Assembly: GCA_947175225.1 (NCBI GenBank)
Contig: CAMWLX010000137.1
Coordinates: 1 to 8,207 of the forward strand
DNA length: 8,207 bases
Direction of reading: 5' to 3'
Source of the DNA: an uncultured Porphyromonadaceae bacterium
GTDB taxonomy: Bacteria > Bacteroidota > Bacteroidia > Bacteroidales > Muribaculaceae
The notes below the pieces were generated by a model. The model saw only the letters and a program-made list of their open reading frames with translations, did no database searches and was not told the DNA's origin. The translations under genes were made by a program, and so were the position numbers. Below are positions 1 through 5,828 of this stretch, piece by piece (positions within the stretch are counted from its first letter, which is position 1; the number at the start of each line of letters is the position of its first letter).

Positions 1-1
1 C

Positions 2-109
2 GATATGCTTGCCCGTCAGCAACTTAATGCTGATGCTCTGATGGATAAAGTCTATTACGGCATCATCAGTGCGACAGAGAAACTCGTGGATTCCCTTTGC
101 ACAGTATGA
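2..109 (+). CDS. 3' end of a helical (TPR-like) protein, partial, ending at TGA
   Basis: The gene enters from the left edge of the window. Its frame is open from base 2 to a TGA at 107-109 and encodes about 35 residues of helix-type sequence (including DMLARQQLNADALMDK and a following YYGIISATEKLVDSL stretch). The two other forward frames here look like shadow: frame 1 stops within the first 27 bases, and frame 3 stops at 39-41 before reopening with unconvincing sequence. The same frame continues beyond the TGA into the next coding stretch, and the joined peptide would read smoothly into a GDYREA TPR-type helix pair. The fragment may therefore be the amino-terminal side of one broken gene rather than the true end of a separate one. 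Function is not recognised. Confidence 0.5.
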   Translation, partial: DMLARQQLNADALMDKVYYGIISATEKLVDSLCTV

Positions 110-115
110 CGTCTT

Positions 116-424
116 GTGGCAGCATCGGGAGATTATCGCGAAGCTATGAAATTCTTCTCTGAGGCTATACGCATTTCTAAAAAACGCACGGGGAAAGTCA
201 ATAAGAAAGAAATCAAGATGACGGTTGAGATGGCAGAGATTATGATCCGTGTGAAGTCGATGCGTCCTCGGGCAGAGCGTCTTATTGATGCTGTGCTTCC
301 TCATGCCATTGCGCTTGGAGAGACGGAACTCGAGCAGCAGATGCAAGTGCTGAAAGAGATGATAAAAATTCAGGAAAGTATGAAAGTCTCCTGGCTTAGT
401 GCATTGCGTACGAAAAAATCATAA
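116..424 (+). CDS. TPR-like helical protein, carboxy-terminal part or small separate gene
   Basis: This encodes 102 residues from a GTG at 116, or 92 from the ATG at 146. The sequence is wholly alpha-helical in character. Near the start it has a TPR signature (GDYREAMKFFSEAIRI: Gly-Asp-Tyr, Ala, Phe, Ala at the usual spacing), and later a second helical pair around residues 45-90. No signal peptide or membrane segment is visible. Neither start codon has a good ribosome site; ATG 146 has a distant GGGAG at 126-130. The stop lies three bases before ribH, so the two are likely co-transcribed. The open frame continues upstream through a single TGA (107-109) into the preceding coding stretch. The most economical reading is the 3' half of a TPR-protein gene with a nonsense codon; two adjacent genes is the alternative. 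The specific family is not recognised. Confidence 0.55.
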   Translation: MAASGDYREAMKFFSEAIRISKKRTGKVNKKEIKMTVEMAEIMIRVKSMRPRAERLIDAVLPHAIALGETELEQQMQVLKEMIKIQESMKVSWLSALRTKKS

Positions 425-427
425 TTT

Positions 428-919
428 ATGTCTACGATATTGAATACTGAAGGGTCTCTGCTTGAGATTCCTGAAATACGCGAGCCGGAGAAATTCCGGG
501 TTGCTATTGTGACTGCTGACTGGAACAGCCAGGTCAACGATCGTCTTCTTGACGGTGCGCTTGAGGTATTTAAAAAGGCCGGTCTTGAAGATTCTATGGT
601 GGAGTGCTATCGAGTGCCGGGTGCAGTGGAACTTGTCTATGCCTCAGCCCGCATCATCAAGAGTCCAAGGAAATATAATGCCATCGTGGCGATAGGCACT
701 GTCATCCGCGGGGATACTCCTCATTTCGATTATGTCTGCTCTCAGGCTGCCGACGGTATTTGTCGACTGAACTGCCAGGGAGAAGTGCCGGTGATTTTCG
801 GCGTACTGACTGTCAACAATCTTCAGGAGGCTCTTGATCGTGCCGGCGGCAAGCTTGGCAATAAGGGTGCTGAAGCTGCAGTGGCTGCTCTCCGAATGGG
901 AAGTTTCTTGAGAATATAA
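428..919 (+). CDS. ribH: 6,7-dimethyl-8-ribityllumazine synthase (riboflavin biosynthesis)
   Basis: This enzyme condenses 5-amino-6-ribitylamino-uracil with 3,4-dihydroxy-2-butanone 4-phosphate to give lumazine, the penultimate step of riboflavin synthesis. It is cytoplasmic, and in this family it forms pentamers or 60-mer capsids. At 163 residues it is full length. Family motifs occur in order: an aromatic substrate-stacking residue in VTADWN (Trp32), LLDGAL (40-45), VPGAVEL (63-69), the phosphate/active-site block GTVIRGDTPHFDYV (90-103) with the conserved catalytic His99, PVIFGVLTVNN, and the C-terminal GNKGAEAA helix. The ATG at 428 follows the previous stop by three bases, and the upstream TTT-rich sequence offers no Shine-Dalgarno, as is usual in Bacteroidota. 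No other rib genes are present, and there is room for neither an FMN riboswitch nor a promoter directly upstream, so it probably shares the upstream gene's transcript. The first 20 residues form a modest non-conserved extension. Confidence 0.96.
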   Translation: MSTILNTEGSLLEIPEIREPEKFRVAIVTADWNSQVNDRLLDGALEVFKKAGLEDSMVECYRVPGAVELVYASARIIKSPRKYNAIVAIGTVIRGDTPHFDYVCSQAADGICRLNCQGEVPVIFGVLTVNNLQEALDRAGGKLGNKGAEAAVAALRMGSFLRI

Positions 920-943
920 TAACCCTCATTTCAATCAACTATT

Positions 944-2245
944 ATGAAGAAACTAAGTTATAGCTTTTTAGCTATCTTTATGGTGCTCTTTGTGGCGGTG
1001 AGTTGCTCGAAAAGTGACAGCGACAATGATGCTGATTCGTTGCTTCGTACGGTTCCTGCCGACGCATCCAGCGTAGCGCTTTGCAATGTAGCTTATATCG
1101 TAGATAGACTGGGAGGCACTTCCGATGGATCCACAATAAAGCTTTCGAAAGAACACACCAAGGCTATACAGGAAAGCCAGGCTCTTAAAGAGAAGGATAA
1201 AAAGAATATTATGGATGTTTTGGAGGGCAAGACCGGAATGGCACTAAATTCCTTTGTATATTTCGCTGCTGCAAGGACATATATCACCGGATTGCTCAAC
1301 GATCCCGATAAATTTATCGCCTATGTGCAGGAACAAAATCCTTCACTCCAATGGCGAGATGAAAATGGAGGAAAAGTATTAGGACAAATGGCCGTGGTAG
1401 GCAATCAATTTTGGATTTGCACTACCGGCACTCCCGATGTTGAGCAATTAAAGTATTATCAGCAGCTCAATGATAAGCAGTCTTACATGTCTTCTGATGC
1501 TATCTCGCTTCTTTCCGACACTGAAAAGGGCGTAACATTTGTGGCTGATGTCAAGAAAACGATTGCTTTCCTGCCAAATTCAACCTATTTGCGTCTTGGA
1601 GCTTCTTTGATATTCAATGATATGTCGTATGTAGCAGGCTCTGTGGATATCGAAAAGAATAATATTATGGCATCTGCCGCCGTGCTAAATTCCAATATGA
1701 AACCTGCCGAGCTTCTTCTTCCTACTGAGAAAATTGATGGGTCGATTGTAAAGTCGCTTGAAGGGAGTGGCAATTTTGTTGGGGCAATAGGTGTGTCGCA
1801 GAAACTCGTCAAGAAGATTTCAGATGTGGCCGGCTCCGCTATGGGACAAGGCTCTGATGCTTTGGCAGGAGTGTTGCAGGCTGTCGATGGCACAATAGCC
1901 GGGATGGCAAGCTCATCGCTTGATGATGTTGAAGTCAAAATCCAGACAAATGGTAAGGATTTTGCAGATATGTCGAATTTGATACAGAGTATGTCAGGCT
2001 TGACCGTCACTCGCGATGGCAATATGCTGACAGCCACCAAGGGGAACAAAAATTTCAGCGGCCCGATCACATCTGATGAGGCATCCGAGAAGCTTAAAGG
2101 AGCATGGATAGGAATAGTCTCTTATGGAATGATAGCTCGCGATGTAGTCACAGTCGCTCGCCTTGTGCCTGAAAAGAAAAGTCTTCGTCTTGATGTAGAG
2201 GCAGAGGGGGGTGTCGACGCATTTCTTAATGCAGTGCTGAAATGA
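944..2245 (+). CDS. Predicted surface lipoprotein (DUF4836-like) of the ABC module
   Basis: The 433-residue protein starts with a lipoprotein signal peptide: KK at 2-3, hydrophobic core 7-19 and a lipobox ending in Cys21 (AVSC). The mature N-terminus CSKSDSDNDAD is rich in Asp, matching the lipoprotein export signal that sends Bacteroidota lipoproteins to the cell surface (known of the phylum; its use here is inferred). The body begins with a TVPADASSVALCNV segment that recalls the opening of Bacteroidetes DUF4836-type lipoproteins. That resemblance is from memory and moderate. There are no catalytic motifs, no repeats and no later membrane segments; the C-terminal part is beta-rich. It starts 24 bases after ribH, and its TGA overlaps the next gene's ATG (ATGA), indicating translational coupling with the ABC ATPase. 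It may be a substrate, partner or effector of that transporter; its molecular role is unknown. Confidence 0.85.
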   Translation: MKKLSYSFLAIFMVLFVAVSCSKSDSDNDADSLLRTVPADASSVALCNVAYIVDRLGGTSDGSTIKLSKEHTKAIQESQALKEKDKKNIMDVLEGKTGMALNSFVYFAAARTYITGLLNDPDKFIAYVQEQNPSLQWRDENGGKVLGQMAVVGNQFWICTTGTPDVEQLKYYQQLNDKQSYMSSDAISLLSDTEKGVTFVADVKKTIAFLPNSTYLRLGASLIFNDMSYVAGSVDIEKNNIMASAAVLNSNMKPAELLLPTEKIDGSIVKSLEGSGNFVGAIGVSQKLVKKISDVAGSAMGQGSDALAGVLQAVDGTIAGMASSSLDDVEVKIQTNGKDFADMSNLIQSMSGLTVTRDGNMLTATKGNKNFSGPITSDEASEKLKGAWIGIVSYGMIARDVVTVARLVPEKKSLRLDVEAEGGVDAFLNAVLK

Positions 2246-2898
2246 ACAATCATATAGAAGAAATCACTCTTGAATCTCTCCTCCCGCGCGTTTTCGCCCG
2301 GGAGGAGTTCCCTTTTTCTAAGATATGGCGTAAAACGGTATGTTTTAAAAGAGGGTTGCGATATCTTGTGGAGTCTGCAAGCGGAGGGGGAAAGTCGAGC
2401 TTGGCTGCATTCATTATGGGTAGCAGGAATGATTATGAAGGCACTCTGAAGTTTGATGGCAGGGATGCCGGATCTTTTTCGATAGGGGAATGGCAAGAAC
2501 TTCGTAGGGCTCACATAGCATATTTGCCTCAGGAACTTGCGCTTTTCCCGGAACTCTCAGCAATTGACAATATCCGGCTTAAGGCAGAGATTTCCGGAAA
2601 TGTTGACATGGCTCGTGTCGACAAATGGCTTGAGCGACTTGGAATGTCGGATCGGCGAGATTTTCCGGCTGGAAAACTTTCCATTGGCCAGCAACAGCGC
2701 GTGGCTCTCGTCCGAAGCCTTTGCCAGCCATTTGATTTCATTCTGCTTGATGAGCCCGTAAGCCATCTTGATGAAGCCAACAACCGACTGGCAGCCCGTA
2801 TTGTGGAAGAAGAGGCAGAGCGTCAGGGGGCAGGTATCATCACATTCTCAGTCGGCAATCCACTACTCATTGAAAATCCTGAAAAATTGAATCTCTGA
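2242..2898 (+). CDS. ABC transporter ATP-binding protein with non-canonical motifs
   Basis: This is the 218-residue nucleotide-binding subunit of an ABC transporter, the length expected for a LolD/MacB-class ATPase domain. Visible motifs are a Walker A-like SASGGGKSS (45-53, with Ser in place of the first Gly but Lys51 and Ser52 intact), the Q-loop Gln97 in YLPQE, an altered signature LSIGQQQR (146-153, second Gly changed to Ile), Walker B FDFILLDEP (164-172, with Asp170 and Glu171), and the D-loop SHLD (174-177). The switch histidine is not found where it should be: the strand after the D-loop reads GIITFSVGNP (198-207). The N-terminal 40 residues lack the usual ABC beta-strand/A-loop pattern. 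The start ATG overlaps the lipoprotein's stop, and its own TGA overlaps the permease ATG (TGATG). ATP binding seems likely; hydrolysis could be slow or depend on other residues. Confidence 0.9.
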   Translation: MNNHIEEITLESLLPRVFAREEFPFSKIWRKTVCFKRGLRYLVESASGGGKSSLAAFIMGSRNDYEGTLKFDGRDAGSFSIGEWQELRRAHIAYLPQELALFPELSAIDNIRLKAEISGNVDMARVDKWLERLGMSDRRDFPAGKLSIGQQQRVALVRSLCQPFDFILLDEPVSHLDEANNRLAARIVEEEAERQGAGIITFSVGNPLLIENPEKLNL

Positions 2899-4103
2899 TG
2901 GGTCTAATCTCGAAACTTCTTAGAAAGAATACGTCTCCTGCGCGTCTTGCAGGCTTTGCGCTCTCAAATTTCATCGGTCTACTGATTGTGGCAGGAGCAG
3001 TGATGTTTTATATGGATGCGCGTGGAATATGGGACGATGATGACAGTTTTGTCAATACGGACTATCTTGTGGTCAATAAGAAAGTGACATCAGCAAGCAC
3101 ACTTGGCGACCGCGATGCCACTCGATTCACAAAAGAAGCTGTTGCTGATATTGCAGCTCAGCCATGGGTGAGAAGGGTAGGAGAGTTCAGTTCTTCTGAT
3201 TTCAGGGTCTATGCTTCCGTCAGCCAAGGGGGGCGCGGCATGGAGACAGCTCTTTTCTTTGAGTCGGTGCCTGATTCGTTTGTGGATATTCCCGGAAGTG
3301 ACTGGCGTTTTGAGCCGGGTCAGGATATTGTGCCTGTAATGATTCCGAAAGACTATCTTGCGCTTTATAATTTTGGATTTGCCAGCTCTGCAGGGCTTCC
3401 GCAGCTCAGTGAGCAATTGCTCACGGGGATTCCTTTGAAACTATATATGCGTAGCGAAGATGGCAGCCGTTCGATGTCGATGGAAGGGCGTATATTTGGT
3501 TTCAGCAATCGTCTGAATACAGTCTTAGTGCCGGATTCATTCATGAAATATGCCAATTCTCGTTTGGGCGACAATACTTCAGCTGCTCCTTCACGGCTTA
3601 TTATCGATGTCTCATCGCCGGGCGACGTGGCAATTGCTGACTATCTTACAGATAACGGACTTGAAGTGGCCGGAGATAAATCGGGCAGTTCGGCAGCATT
3701 TTTGCTGAAGGTTGTGATTGGCATAGTGATGTCAGTTGGCATACTGATCACTCTTTTGTCGGTGTTCGTATTGATGCTTTCCATTTCATTGCTGATGGAG
3801 AAGAATAGATCAGTCATACATAGGTTGCTGATGCTTGGAGCGCCACTTAGTGGAGTGGCCGGTCCTTACAATAAGATGATTGTCGCAGGGAGCGGCATAG
3901 CATGGATTCTTTCTATGGTGGCTCTTGTCATATTACGTTCGTTTTATGGAGAAGCTCTTGCAGGACTTGGGCTATCGGAAGATGGTCTTGTGTGGGCTTT
4001 AATGACAGGGACTGTACTTGCATTGATAGTGGTGTTAGTGAATATCGTGGCAGTAAATCGCAAGGTAAAGTCCGCATGGGGACTGAAGATGAAGAATGCA
4101 TAA
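2898..4103 (+). CDS. FtsX/MacB-like ABC transporter permease
   Basis: The 401-residue inner-membrane protein has the type VII (MacB/LolC/FtsX) layout. There is one transmembrane helix near the N-terminus (about 19-39), a large extracytoplasmic domain (about 40-265), then three helices (about 270-300, 327-346 and 364-387) and a short basic tail. A cytoplasmic MEKNRSVIHRLLMLGAPLSGV stretch (around 300-321) between helices 2 and 3 matches the coupling-loop position of FtsX-domain permeases, which usually carry a charged, Arg-containing segment followed by an L-G pair. Such transporters act on substrates in the periplasm or outer leaflet (lipoproteins, peptides, macrolides) rather than passing them through a pore. 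It shares one base with the ATPase gene and overlaps the next gene by 8 bases. It is probably a homodimer with the upstream ATPase. Substrate unknown. Confidence 0.87.
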   Translation: MGLISKLLRKNTSPARLAGFALSNFIGLLIVAGAVMFYMDARGIWDDDDSFVNTDYLVVNKKVTSASTLGDRDATRFTKEAVADIAAQPWVRRVGEFSSSDFRVYASVSQGGRGMETALFFESVPDSFVDIPGSDWRFEPGQDIVPVMIPKDYLALYNFGFASSAGLPQLSEQLLTGIPLKLYMRSEDGSRSMSMEGRIFGFSNRLNTVLVPDSFMKYANSRLGDNTSAAPSRLIIDVSSPGDVAIADYLTDNGLEVAGDKSGSSAAFLLKVVIGIVMSVGILITLLSVFVLMLSISLLMEKNRSVIHRLLMLGAPLSGVAGPYNKMIVAGSGIAWILSMVALVILRSFYGEALAGLGLSEDGLVWALMTGTVLALIVVLVNIVAVNRKVKSAWGLKMKNA

Positions 4104-4479
4104 ACTTGGCAAAAGGACATTTTTAGCACTTGCAGTAGTAATTTTTGCTGTTGCTTTGGCAACGGCCTATTATTTCTTTGACCCGGTTGAAGTAAGGTGG
4201 ATGCCGCGTTGCATATGGAAAGTTGCGACCGGCACTGATTGCCCCGGGTGCGGATCGCAGAGGATGGCTCATGCACTGATGCACGGAGATTTCGTTGGGG
4301 CATGGCATGCGAATGCTTACGCCCTTTGTATGCTGCCGGTCGTTATATTTTTGCTGTGGCTTGAATTTGATAAAGTTCGTTATCCAAAACTTTATGCTGC
4401 TGGACATCGTCCGGCGGTAATCAGCGCTCTGCTCGCTAGGGTCATATTATGGTGGGCTTTTCGTAATATTGTTTTTTAG
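4096..4479 (+). CDS. DUF2752 small membrane protein
   Basis: The 127-residue protein has the DUF2752 core TGTDCPGCGSQRMAHALMHGD (45-65). Conserved features are Cys49-Pro-Gly-Cys52-Gly, Gln55-Arg56, His59 and Gly64-Asp65, followed by the A-W-x-x-N element (69-73). An additional Cys39 lies ten residues before the first core cysteine. Predicted membrane helices are at about 9-28, 74-90 and 107-124, so the cysteine motif sits between helices 1 and 2. The start ATG overlaps the permease gene by 8 bases, which places it in the same translational unit; no better start exists downstream before the motif. The family has no established biochemical function that I know of. A metal-binding or redox role for the cysteines is only a guess. 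Confidence 0.9.
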   Translation: MHKLGKRTFLALAVVIFAVALATAYYFFDPVEVRWMPRCIWKVATGTDCPGCGSQRMAHALMHGDFVGAWHANAYALCMLPVVIFLLWLEFDKVRYPKLYAAGHRPAVISALLARVILWWAFRNIVF

Positions 4480-4593
4480 GATGTGGGGAACAAATTTCAG
4501 GGGGGATAAAACTTATGGATTATTGGATTTGTTGAAATAATGTTTCCGGGACATTCCCCTTATCCTTAACTGATACCGATAAAATCCATCATT
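4480..4593 (+). promoter_or_regulatory. Intergenic gap likely to hold the efflux-pair promoter
   Basis: These 114 bases separate the overlapping ABC module from the adaptor gene. They contain no open frame of note and no strong terminator after the DUF2752 stop. The spacing is much larger than at any junction upstream, so a promoter is likely somewhere here, but no clean Bacteroidota -33 TTTG / -7 TAnnTTTG pair is visible. An AT-rich 6-base inverted repeat (4519-4524 with 4536-4541) and a GGATAA/TTATCC pair (4504-4509 with 4560-4565) are the only symmetric elements seen, and both are weak. Confidence 0.3.
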
Positions 4594-5817
4594 ATGAGCA
4601 CAGATACCAACGTTAGCCGCCAGCGGAGCTGCAGGAATATAAGTCCTAATCAATCCTTTAGAAAAAAGGGTTGGCCCACGATCGCTCTTTTTATTTTGAT
4701 TGGAGTGACGTCTATGGTCAATTGCAAAAGAGCAGATCAATCTTCCGGGTCTATTCCTGAAGTAAAAGTAGCGGAAGTGGATACCGCTACCTTGGATGTC
4801 TATGGCGAATATGAGGGTAATATTCGTGCGAGCCAGTCGGTGGAAGTGACTGCGCGTGTCGAGGGAGTCCTCGAGAAAATGCTTTTCAAGGAGGGATCTT
4901 ACGTCACTAAAGGTCAGACTCTCTTTGTCATCGACCCTAAACTCTATCAGGCAAGGGTGGAGCGCAGTCAAGCACAGCTTGACCGAGCCAAGGCTTTGCT
5001 TGATAAAGCTCAGCGCGACCTCAACCGCATACGTCCTCTTTTCAATCAAAAAGCTGCCTCGCAGCTTGACCTTGACAATGCAGAGGCTGCAGTAGAGTGT
5101 GCTGAGGCAGATGTGGAAATATGTAAAGTTGATCTTTTGGAGTCGAAGATCACACTCGGTTATACACGTGTAGTAGCGCCAATTTCAGGATATATTTCTG
5201 AGAGGATGGTTGACGTAGGGGCTCTTGTGGGTCCCGGTGGGCGTTCGCTGCTTGCAACAATAGTAAGGAGCGATACCGTGCTTGTCGATTTCCAAATGAC
5301 TTCCTTGGAATATCTTAAAAGCAAGGATCGCAGTGTCAATATAATGTGTGAAGATGGCAGTGAGTGTCTCGACAAACTTCCCTCATATGTCAATATCACA
5401 CTTGCCGATGGCAGAGAGTATCCATATAAGGGTTTGGTGGATTTCGCAGATCCTGTGGTGGATACTAAAACCGGCACATTCACAGTGCGTGCTGAGATGC
5501 CTAATCCTGATGGACTCCTCCTTCCGGGCGAGAATACAAAAGTAAAGGTGCTTCATGATATTTTAAAAGGAGCCATGACTGTGCCAGCAGTTGCTGTGCG
5601 TGGAGAAGGGAGTGATAGGTATGTATTAGTTGTTTCTTCTGATGGGACTGTGGAGAAGCGTAAGGTTTCAGTAGGAGAAACTGTCGGAAAAAGGATCGTT
5701 GTCTCCGATGGTCTTAAAGTCGGGGAGAAGGTGGCTATTGATAAGTTTGATCTCCTTTCCAATGGCATTGCAGTAAATCCTGTAAGTAATTCTAAAAAGG
5801 CGGGTAGACCGCAATAG
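4594..5817 (+). CDS. RND-type efflux periplasmic adaptor (membrane fusion protein)
   Basis: This 407-residue AcrA/MexA-class adaptor links an inner-membrane pump to an outer-membrane channel. Layout: a basic N-terminus, a hydrophobic segment (28-43), a cysteine at 44 (VNC, possibly the lipid-anchoring residue but with an unusual Asn before it), first half of the lipoyl domain (about 83-114), an alpha-helical hairpin (about 117-185), second lipoyl half with LGYTRVVAPISGYIS (188-202), then the beta-barrel and membrane-proximal domains. The hairpin tip keeps the channel-contact RLS motif: Arg145, Leu149 and Ser156 in RIRPLFNQKAAS. The hairpin length and motifs resemble RND adaptors more than MacA-type ones. 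The start at 4594 gives about 25 residues before the hydrophobic segment, longer than usual; no better ATG precedes that segment. The channel gene follows after 11 bases, and no RND pump gene is adjacent. Confidence 0.93.
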   Translation: MSTDTNVSRQRSCRNISPNQSFRKKGWPTIALFILIGVTSMVNCKRADQSSGSIPEVKVAEVDTATLDVYGEYEGNIRASQSVEVTARVEGVLEKMLFKEGSYVTKGQTLFVIDPKLYQARVERSQAQLDRAKALLDKAQRDLNRIRPLFNQKAASQLDLDNAEAAVECAEADVEICKVDLLESKITLGYTRVVAPISGYISERMVDVGALVGPGGRSLLATIVRSDTVLVDFQMTSLEYLKSKDRSVNIMCEDGSECLDKLPSYVNITLADGREYPYKGLVDFADPVVDTKTGTFTVRAEMPNPDGLLLPGENTKVKVLHDILKGAMTVPAVAVRGEGSDRYVLVVSSDGTVEKRKVSVGETVGKRIVVSDGLKVGEKVAIDKFDLLSNGIAVNPVSNSKKAGRPQ

Positions 5818-5822
5818 GAGGA
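5816..5822 (+). promoter_or_regulatory. Strong Shine-Dalgarno for the channel gene
   Basis: AGGAGGA lies six bases before the ATG at 5829 and overlaps the adaptor's TAG stop (5815-5817). It is near-perfect anti-16S complementarity, while the other starts in the window lack such a site. It fixes the channel start codon. Confidence 0.75.
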
Positions 5823-5828
5823 TTCAAA

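Noticed and set aside
1585..2070. 161-codon minus-strand open frame within the lipoprotein gene
   Set aside because: It lies fully antisense to a gene with a signal peptide and coupled neighbours; its Ser/Pro/Ile-rich translation has no domain-like features.
2122..2514. Minus-strand open frame spanning the lipoprotein-ATPase junction
   Set aside because: It crosses two coupled forward genes and shows no protein-like pattern.
4240..4262. DUF2752 cysteines as a thioredoxin CxxC active site
   Set aside because: CPGC lies in a DUF2752 motif context, not in a thioredoxin fold; length and topology do not fit.
4493..4545. Possible Bacteroidota -33/-7 promoter before the adaptor gene
   Set aside because: TGGATTTG (4524-4531) is one mismatch from TAnnTTTG, but no TTTG lies at the required distance upstream; not strong enough to call a site.
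4513..5049. 178-codon minus-strand open frame opposite the adaptor gene
   Set aside because: It overlaps the well-supported adaptor (lipoyl and hairpin motifs) and has no recognisable motif or start context; judged a shadow.
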